Of a stretch of DNA of 33,791 nt, positions 26,031 through 33,791 are shown in pieces. Each line of letters begins with the position of its first letter. The first letter of the stretch is position 1. The position numbers and the translations under genes were made by a program. Source of the stretch: Accumulibacter sp. (GTDB taxonomy: Bacteria; Pseudomonadota; Gammaproteobacteria; Burkholderiales; Rhodocyclaceae); the NCBI GenBank assembly GCA_020049495.1, contig JAIFKU010000110.1, forward strand, positions 1-33,791, in the 5' to 3' direction. The notes beneath the pieces are model-generated. The model was not told where the DNA came from, did no database searches, and saw only the letters and a list, made by a program, of their open reading frames with translations.

Positions 26031-29000
26031 TTCATCCCGACCCCTGATCCTGCGCGCCCTCGACCCGTCGCACAGCGTCGTCGTCGAGGCCTGTGCCGGA
26101 AGCGGCAAGACCTGGCTGCTGGCCTCGCGCATTGTGCGCCTGCTGCTGGCCGGTGTCGCACCCGGCGAGATTCTGGCCATCACCTTCACGCGCAAGGCGG
26201 CACGCGAAATCGAGGAGCGCGTCGTTGACTGGCTGCATCTGCTGGCCACCGGCAGCGAGGCGCAGCTCGTTGCCTTTCTCGCCGAGCGCGGAGTCGCGGC
26301 AGACGAGGCCACCCTGCGCAGCGCGCGCGGCCTCTACGAACTGGTGCTGGCGGCGCAGCCCGGGCTGGCGGTCAATACCTTTCACGGCTGGTTCCTGCAG
26401 CTCGTCGATGCCGCGCCGCTGTCGGCCAATCTGGCCGGGTCAACGCTGGTCGAATCCGATTCGCGGCTGTTCGACGAGCTCTGGCAGTCCTTCGCCGCCG
26501 GCTTGCAGCAAGCGCCGGGGAGCGAAGTCACGCAGGGCTTTGTCCGGCTGCTCGGCGAGGCCGGGCTGGATTCGACGCGGCGCCTGATTCGCCGGGCACT
26601 GGATCGGCGCAGCGAGTGGCTGGCCTTCGGCGATGCGGGATCAGACAGCGCAGGGAAAGTCGTTGCTGCGCTGCGCGAGCAACTCGGTGCGGGAGAACCC
26701 GGTCAGGCCCTGGCCGATTTCTTTGCCGTTGACTGGTCGCCGGAATTTCAGGCCTATCTCGACTTTCTCGACATGAGCGATCTGGTCAGCGATCAGTCCG
26801 TGGCAGCGACGCTGCGCGCAGCCATGGCTGAAACGGATCGGGCCGCATGCTTCGCGCAACTGCGCTCGGTGCTTCTGACCAAAGACAATACACTGCGCGT
26901 GAAAAAGCCGACTGCGGCGCTGGACAAGCGCTTTACGCCGCAAGGTGCGGCGCGTTTCCTGGCCCTGCACGGGCAGCTTGGCGAACGCCTGATCGATTGC
27001 CTCGAACGGCAGATCGCAGAGCGCATCCTGGCCTTCAATCAGGATGCCTGCGCAGTATTTCAGGCCTTCCTCATGCATGTGGACGAGTTCAAGAAGGTGC
27101 GGCGGCAGATCGACTTTGTCGACGCCGAATGGAACGTGCTCAGGCTGCTGCGCGACGAGGACACGGCCGCATTTCTGCAGGCCAGGCTGGATGCGCGCTA
27201 CAGTCATGTGCTGCTGGACGAGTTTCAGGATACCAACCCGCTGCAGTGGCAGATCCTGCTGGCCTGGCTGGAGGCCTACTCGGATGCGTCGCGCCCGGCA
27301 GTCTTTCTGGTCGGTGATCCGAAGCAGTCGATCTACCGCTTCCGCCGGGCCGAGCCGCGGCTGTTCTCGGTGGCGGCTGATTTCCTTAAGCGCGACTATG
27401 GTGCCGTGCGTTGCGAGCAGGATGCGACGCGGCGAAATGCGCAGCCAATAATTGACGTGCTCAATGCACTGTTCCTCGATGTGCCCGAATTCGCGCCCTT
27501 CCGCGAACAGACCTCGTTTGCCGGCGCATTGCCGGGGCGGGTTGAACTGTTGCCGCTATCAGGCAAGGCTGTGGAAGGAGAAATGCCCGAACGTACTGGC
27601 CTGCGCGATCCGTTGACCGAGCCGGACCTTGAGCCGGAAGATTTTCGCCTGCAGCAGGAAGCGCAATGCCTGGCGGAAAAGATCAAGGCCATGATTGGAG
27701 TCTGGCAGATCGAAGATAAGGGCGCCGACGGCCAGCTTCAGCAACGCGTTGTGCGTTACGGCGACATCATGCTGTTGGTGCGCACGCGAACCAATCTGGT
27801 CTGTTACGAACGAGCGCTGAGTGCCGCAGGCATCCCCTACGATGCGGGTTCGCGCGGCGGCCTGCTGGCGGCACTGGAAGTGCGCGACCTCGTGGCCCTG
27901 CTTGAATTCCTTGTCACACCACTCGCCGATCTGAAGCTTGCGCAGGCGCTGCGCTCGCCACTGTTTGCCTGCAGCGACGAGGAGCTGATACAGCTTGCCG
28001 TGCGCCCTGAATCCTCGTGGTGGCAGCGGCTGGAAGCACTGGTCGGGGAAGGATATGCCCCGCCCCGTCTGGCACGCGCGGCACAACTGCTCGGTGAATG
28101 GCTGCAGGCGGCGGATCGTCTGCCGGTGCACGACCTGCTCGACCGCATCTTCCATCAGGGCGAGGTGATCAAGCGTTACCGGCTGGCCGTAGCGGAGGCC
28201 ACCGGCGCCAGCGTCGAGGCCAATCTGCGCGCCCTGTTGCTACTCACGCTCGACCTCGACGGCGGGCGTTTCCCGAGCCTGCCGCGCTGCATCGACGAAC
28301 TGCGCGACCTGCGCGATGCCGATGTCAACGACGCCCCGGATGAGGGCGTGATCGAAGCGCAGAGTATCGATGCCGGACGCGTACGCATTCTGACCATCCA
28401 CGGCGCCAAGGGGCTGGAAGCGCCGATTGTCTGGCTACTCGGTGCCAACACTGCGCCGCGACCGCCCGATCCCTGGGATGTGCTGGTCGATTGGCCGCCG
28501 GAAGCACCGTCGCCGAAGCATTTCTCTTTCTACGGACGCAAGGAGGATCGCGGCGCGGCGCGCCAGTCGCTGTTCGAGATCGAAGCGCAGGCCGCAAGGC
28601 GCGAGGAACTGAACCTGCTCTACGTGGCGATGACGCGGGCGCGACAGGTATTCCTTGCCAGCGGTATCGAGAATGCCAAGGCCGGGAGCGAAACGCCCTA
28701 TCGCCGGCTCGAAGGGGCGCTGGAGAAACTCGGTGGCGGATTGGCACACGGCGATGGCCCTCCGATGTCCGGTCTTGCTACGCCGGACGCGATGACCGCT
28801 GTGGCCTCCGCCGAATCTATACCTCTGCCGCCGGTCGGCGAGCGCCGTCGAATCCCGGATGCGGGCGAACGTTTCGGCATCCTGCTGCACGCCCTGCTCG
28901 AACGGCATAGCAGCGGGAATGCGCCAGACGGCTGGTGGAAAGATCTCGGCTTTGACGATGGCGATTACCGGCGCGTGCTGCCGGTGGCCGAACGCGTGCT

Positions 29001-29292
29001 GGCGGCACCCGTGTTGCGACGCTTTTTCGATCCCGCACAGCACCGCAGGGCATGGAACGAAGTTGATCTCACGACGGGTGAGGGTGAATTGAAGCGCATC
29101 GATCGCCTGGTCGAGTTTGAAGATGCGTTCTGGGTGCTCGATTACAAGAGTTCGGGCAGCGATACGCTGCGCCTTGATGAGTATCGGGCGCAGGTCTCCG
29201 GCTACTGCCGGGCGGTGGCCGGCGTTTTCCCGGCGCGCGAAGTACGTGGCGCACTGATCTTTGCCGATGCGTCCTTGCTCGAAGTGTATTGA
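26023..29292 (+). CDS. UvrD-type helicase-nuclease, AddA/RecB-like
   Basis: 1089 residues from the ATG at 26023, placed over the end of the previous gene with GGAGGG just upstream; an in-frame alternative at 26002 is less likely. Superfamily 1A motifs: Walker A ACAGSGKT (23-30), motif Ia ITFTRKAAREI, motif II LLDEFQDTNPLQW, motif III VGDPKQSIYRFRRAEP, motif V LTIHGAKGLEAPIVWL, motif VI LNLLYVAMTRARQ. The C-terminal nuclease has IDRLVEFEDAFWVLDYKSS. It should unwind and cut DNA ends for RecA loading. Confidence 0.92.
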   Translation: MPDSSRPLILRALDPSHSVVVEACAGSGKTWLLASRIVRLLLAGVAPGEILAITFTRKAAREIEERVVDWLHLLATGSEAQLVAFLAERGVAADEATLRSARGLYELVLAAQPGLAVNTFHGWFLQLVDAAPLSANLAGSTLVESDSRLFDELWQSFAAGLQQAPGSEVTQGFVRLLGEAGLDSTRRLIRRALDRRSEWLAFGDAGSDSAGKVVAALREQLGAGEPGQALADFFAVDWSPEFQAYLDFLDMSDLVSDQSVAATLRAAMAETDRAACFAQLRSVLLTKDNTLRVKKPTAALDKRFTPQGAARFLALHGQLGERLIDCLERQIAERILAFNQDACAVFQAFLMHVDEFKKVRRQIDFVDAEWNVLRLLRDEDTAAFLQARLDARYSHVLLDEFQDTNPLQWQILLAWLEAYSDASRPAVFLVGDPKQSIYRFRRAEPRLFSVAADFLKRDYGAVRCEQDATRRNAQPIIDVLNALFLDVPEFAPFREQTSFAGALPGRVELLPLSGKAVEGEMPERTGLRDPLTEPDLEPEDFRLQQEAQCLAEKIKAMIGVWQIEDKGADGQLQQRVVRYGDIMLLVRTRTNLVCYERALSAAGIPYDAGSRGGLLAALEVRDLVALLEFLVTPLADLKLAQALRSPLFACSDEELIQLAVRPESSWWQRLEALVGEGYAPPRLARAAQLLGEWLQAADRLPVHDLLDRIFHQGEVIKRYRLAVAEATGASVEANLRALLLLTLDLDGGRFPSLPRCIDELRDLRDADVNDAPDEGVIEAQSIDAGRVRILTIHGAKGLEAPIVWLLGANTAPRPPDPWDVLVDWPPEAPSPKHFSFYGRKEDRGAARQSLFEIEAQAARREELNLLYVAMTRARQVFLASGIENAKAGSETPYRRLEGALEKLGGGLAHGDGPPMSGLATPDAMTAVASAESIPLPPVGERRRIPDAGERFGILLHALLERHSSGNAPDGWWKDLGFDDGDYRRVLPVAERVLAAPVLRRFFDPAQHRRAWNEVDLTTGEGELKRIDRLVEFEDAFWVLDYKSSGSDTLRLDEYRAQVSGYCRAVAGVFPAREVRGALIFADASLLEVY

Positions 29293-29400
29293 TTACTCGC
29301 CATGCAATCACTTTCGCAAAACGGCCAGATGGAATACTATCGGCCGGGCTGGCGATAAAGGGTTTCTCGGCAAGAAAAACAGCTTTATACGGGGGGTCAG

Positions 29401-31077
29401 GTGGAAAAAATTTGGCTGCAGAGCTATGAGCAGGGTGTGCCGGCCGAGATTGATATGAGCGAATTCCAGTCGCTCGGCGAGTTGTTCGAGAAGAGCGTCG
29501 CCGCGTACAGCGAGCGCACGGCATTCGTCTGCATGGGCGCCGAAATAACCTATGGTCAGCTCGACACGCTGTCGCGCGATTTCGCCGCCTACCTGCAAAC
29601 GGTTCTCAAGCTGCCGAAGGGCGAACGCATTGCGATCATGATGCCCAACGTCCTGCAGTATCCGGTCTGCATGATCGGAGCCTTGCGCGGCGGCTATACG
29701 ATAGTCAACTGCAACCCGCTGTACACCGGGCGCGAACTGGAATACCAGCTCAGAGATTCCGGTTCGCAAACCATTGTCATTCTCGAGAACTTTGCGCGAA
29801 CGCTGGCGCAGGTGATTGCCAGGACACAGGTAAAGAATGTGGTGATCGCACGGCTTGGCGACATGCTCGGCTTCCCGAAGGGCAGCATCGTCAATTTCGT
29901 CGTCAAATACATCAAGAGGATGGTTCCGGCGTGGCGTATCCCGAAGACCGTCGGTTTCAGGAGCGCCATTGCGCAGGGCGCCGCTGCGCAATTCACGCCG
30001 GTGAAGGTTGAGCTGGAGGACGTCGCCTTCCTGCAATATACCGGAGGAACCACCGGTCTTTCCAAGGGCGCGATGCTGACGCACCGTAACATCATCGCCA
30101 ACGCGACGCAGGCGCATGTCTGGGTCAGTTCGGTCGTGACCATGGAAAACGAAATGGTGGTAACCGCCTTGCCGCTGTATCACATCTTTGCGCTGACGGC
30201 GAACTGCTTCCTGTTCATCAAGATAGGCGCGAACAATCTGCTGATTACCAACCCGCGCGACATTCCAAAATTTGTTGCGGAACTGGGCAAGTATCCGTTC
30301 ACCGTGCTGACCGGCGTCAACACCCTGTTCAACGCGCTGCTCAACAACCCGGATTTTTCCGCCCTTGACTTCAGTCGCGTCAAGGTGACCCTAGGGGGCG
30401 GTACGGCGGTTCAGAAGGGCGTTGCCGAGCGCTGGAAAAAAGTGACCGGCAAACCGCTGATCGAGGCCTATGGCCTGACCGAAACATCTCCCGCGGCCAC
30501 CATCAATCCGATCAACATTCCGGAATACAACGGCTCGATCGGGCTGCCGATTTCGTCGACCGAGGCGGTGATCCGCAACGACAGCGGCGCCGATGTTCCT
30601 CTCGGCGAGCGTGGCGAGCTGTGCATTCGCGGTCCGCAGGTCATGAAGGGCTACTACAAGCAACCGGAAGAGACGGCCAACGTATTCATGCCCGACGGTT
30701 TTCTGCGTACCGGTGACATCGCCGTGATGGACAACAAGGGGTATGTGCGCATCGTCGACCGCAAGAAGGACATGATTCTCGTCTCCGGCTTCAACGTCTA
30801 TCCGAACGAAGTCGAGGACGTTCTGGCCATGCATCCGGGGGTGCTCGAAGTGGCTGCCATCGGCGTGCCGGACGAGAAAACGGGCGAGGCGGTGAAGATT
30901 TTCGTCGTCAGGAAGGATCCATTGCTGACCCCGGCGCAACTCATCATACATTGCCGCGAATACCTGACCGCTTACAAGGTGCCCAGTCAGGTCGAGTTCC
31001 GTAAGGATCTGCCGAAAACCAACGTCGGCAAGATCCTGCGTCGCGAACTGCGCGACGAGGTGCCGAGCAAGAATTGA
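29401..31077 (+). CDS. fadD: Long-chain fatty-acid-CoA ligase
   Basis: 558 residues; activates long-chain fatty acids to acyl-CoA for beta-oxidation, via an acyl-AMP. It starts at a GTG with a purine-rich GGGGGG upstream. Visible motifs: P-loop YTGGTTGLSKGAMLTH (about 213), EAYGLTETSP, FLRTGDIAVMDNKGYVRIVDRKKDMILVSG, FNVYPNEVEDVL, and the catalytic lysine in KTNVGKILRREL near the end. A TACTAT at 29335-29340 could be a -10. The gene stands alone, after the AddAB-like pair. Confidence 0.93.
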   Translation: MEKIWLQSYEQGVPAEIDMSEFQSLGELFEKSVAAYSERTAFVCMGAEITYGQLDTLSRDFAAYLQTVLKLPKGERIAIMMPNVLQYPVCMIGALRGGYTIVNCNPLYTGRELEYQLRDSGSQTIVILENFARTLAQVIARTQVKNVVIARLGDMLGFPKGSIVNFVVKYIKRMVPAWRIPKTVGFRSAIAQGAAAQFTPVKVELEDVAFLQYTGGTTGLSKGAMLTHRNIIANATQAHVWVSSVVTMENEMVVTALPLYHIFALTANCFLFIKIGANNLLITNPRDIPKFVAELGKYPFTVLTGVNTLFNALLNNPDFSALDFSRVKVTLGGGTAVQKGVAERWKKVTGKPLIEAYGLTETSPAATINPINIPEYNGSIGLPISSTEAVIRNDSGADVPLGERGELCIRGPQVMKGYYKQPEETANVFMPDGFLRTGDIAVMDNKGYVRIVDRKKDMILVSGFNVYPNEVEDVLAMHPGVLEVAAIGVPDEKTGEAVKIFVVRKDPLLTPAQLIIHCREYLTAYKVPSQVEFRKDLPKTNVGKILRRELRDEVPSKN

Positions 31078-31178
31078 ACCGGGCACCTGACGGGAGGTAT
31101 TGCCTGTTTATTGAGCAAGGATGTCAGGCGTTCGTCGGCACAGGCTTTTATCGGCAATAACACAATAATCGCACAGGG

Positions 31179-31201
31179 TTATGCACAGCTTCTGTGGGTA
31201 A
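31179..31201. promoter_or_regulatory. Inverted pair of DnaA-box-like sites before crcB
   Basis: TTATGCACA (31179-31187) matches the DnaA box TTATNCACA. TGTGGGTAA (31193-31201) reads TTACCCACA on the minus strand, one mismatch from it. The arms of ten bases share 8 of 10 positions around a three-base centre. It lies 48 bases upstream of the chosen crcB start. It may bind DnaA or another protein, or form a hairpin. The rest of 31078-31215 holds no gene and no fluoride riboswitch that I can recognise. Confidence 0.4.
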
Positions 31202-31248
31202 GTTGTTAGAGTAATATGTGGAGCGTTGGACGGATTCTGGACAGATCT

Positions 31249-31635
31249 ATGTGGAAATCAATTCTGGCGATTGCCGTGGGGTCGGCGCTGGGCGCCCTGT
31301 TGCGCTGGCAGTTAGGCGATAAACTCAACAGCGCCTTTCCGACCATTCCTCCCGGTACGCTGGCGGCCAATCTGATCGGCGCCTATGTTGTCGGGCTGGG
31401 CATCGCGTTCTTCGCCACCTTCTCGGCGATCTCGCCGGAATGGCGCCTGCTGGTCATCACCGGCTTTTGTGGCGGGCTGACGACCTTCTCGACGTTCTCG
31501 GCCGAGATCACTGTACTGCTGCAGCAAGGACGAATTTCCTGGGCCTTCGGTGCCGTCGCCGCGCATGTTGTGGGATCGGTCGTCATGACCTTCGCCGGGA
31601 TCGGTACCCTCTACCTGCTGAAGAATTCATCCTGA
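31249..31635 (+). CDS. crcB: Fluoride channel CrcB (Fluc)
   Basis: 128 residues from [20 protein letters not shown]; an ATG at 31216 would add eleven residues not typical of the family. Four membrane helices. Family motifs: [20 protein letters not shown], and [15 protein letters not shown], which includes the phenylalanine/threonine residues of the fluoride pathway. It exports fluoride as a dual-topology dimer. The DUF190 gene follows 31 bases later, a frequent pairing. Confidence 0.94.
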   Translation: MWKSILAIAVGSALGALLRWQLGDKLNSAFPTIPPGTLAANLIGAYVVGLGIAFFATFSAISPEWRLLVITGFCGGLTTFSTFSAEITVLLQQGRISWAFGAVAAHVVGSVVMTFAGIGTLYLLKNSS

Positions 31636-31666
31636 GGAAAATTCAAACCCGATAAAGGAGGCGGAC

Positions 31667-33656
<1,990 letters not shown>

Positions 33657-33681
33657 TCAGCAGTTTCTGCCCCGGCAAAAA

Positions 33682-33708
33682 GGCATCGCTTCGGCGGTGC
33701 CTTTTTTT
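33682..33708 (+). terminator. Rho-independent terminator of eno
   Basis: GGCATCGC (33682-33689), TTCG loop, GCGGTGCC (33694-33701), one G-U pair, followed by T7 (33702-33708) and preceded by A5. Confidence 0.92.
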
Positions 33709-33791
33709 GTGCGCCCAGCATGGGCGCGATCTTGGAGGTGAAAGTCCTCTCGTAAGTTGGCCACAGCAAACGAAGCGAAGCGCAACTGCAT
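33709..33791 (+). mobile_element. Probable 5' end of a group II intron, cut by window edge
   Basis: GTGCG at 33709-33713 fits the group II intron 5' consensus GTGYG. It is followed by a hairpin GCGCCC-AGCAT-GGGCGC (33711-33727) and by GGAGGTGAAAGTCCTC, a string I associate with domain I of bacterial group II introns carrying LtrA-type reverse transcriptases. It begins exactly after the T-tract of the eno terminator, and group IIC introns are known to insert behind terminators. The reverse transcriptase and 3' end would lie to the right. The class cannot be set from 83 bases. Confidence 0.55.

Noticed and set aside
31078-31248. Fluoride riboswitch upstream of crcB
   Set aside because: I could not find the conserved crcB-motif blocks; the gap instead shows the DnaA-box-like inverted pair.

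Overview
The window looks like a chromosomal piece of a betaproteobacterium, most likely Rhodocyclales (Dechloromonas, Azoarcus or Accumulibacter relatives). This rests on gene order and protein character: ribF-ileS, a cbb3 oxidase block with FNR/ANR boxes, orn / M48 protease / rsgA, trxA-rho-rpmE, and GC-rich coding DNA. The genus is inferred; there is no rRNA or tRNA gene to settle it.

Layout. 1-3629 (minus): ileS, cut by the left edge, and ribF, separated by a roughly 0.7-kb insert bracketed by imperfect inverted repeats. The insert carries an orphan HigA-like antitoxin gene and a decayed ORF. 3880-12363 (plus): the cbb3 cytochrome oxidase region, namely ccoI (copper P-type ATPase, broken by two small deletions), ccoS, a 425-bp regulatory gap with twin hairpins and two perfect FNR boxes, ccoNOQP, a terminator, then ccoG-ccoH and a 48-residue DUF3149-type gene. 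12401-18195: a ProQ/FinO RNA chaperone, an unknown membrane-anchored coiled-coil protein, rsgA with an M48 protease, orn, and a GT39-type membrane glycosyltransferase. 18292-20399 (minus): trxA, rho, rpmE. 20668-23240 (plus): a DUF6394 membrane protein with a two-RCK potassium channel, then ferredoxin fdxA. 23259-29292: a two-gene AddAB/RecB-like nuclease-helicase. 29401-32020: fadD-type acyl-CoA ligase, crcB fluoride channel and a DUF190 protein. 32205-33656: an enolase with an unusual N-terminal lysine-rich repeat extension. From 33709 a probable group II intron starts directly after the enolase terminator and runs off the right edge.

How the genes work together. CcoNOQP form the high-affinity terminal oxidase. 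CcoS, CcoG, CcoH and CcoI serve its copper and haem assembly, and the FNR boxes place ccoNOQP under low-oxygen control. CcoI appears inactivated here, which would normally cripple CuB insertion, so it is either a recent lesion, a compensated one, or an assembly error. CrcB and DUF190 form a common pair, probably around fluoride.

Most notable points: the enolase fused to a histone-H1-like tail of six hexapeptide repeats; paired deletions between short direct repeats in ccoI; the inverted-repeat insert that supplies the last 22 residues of RibF; a group II intron placed at a terminator; and a DnaA-box-like inverted pair before crcB.
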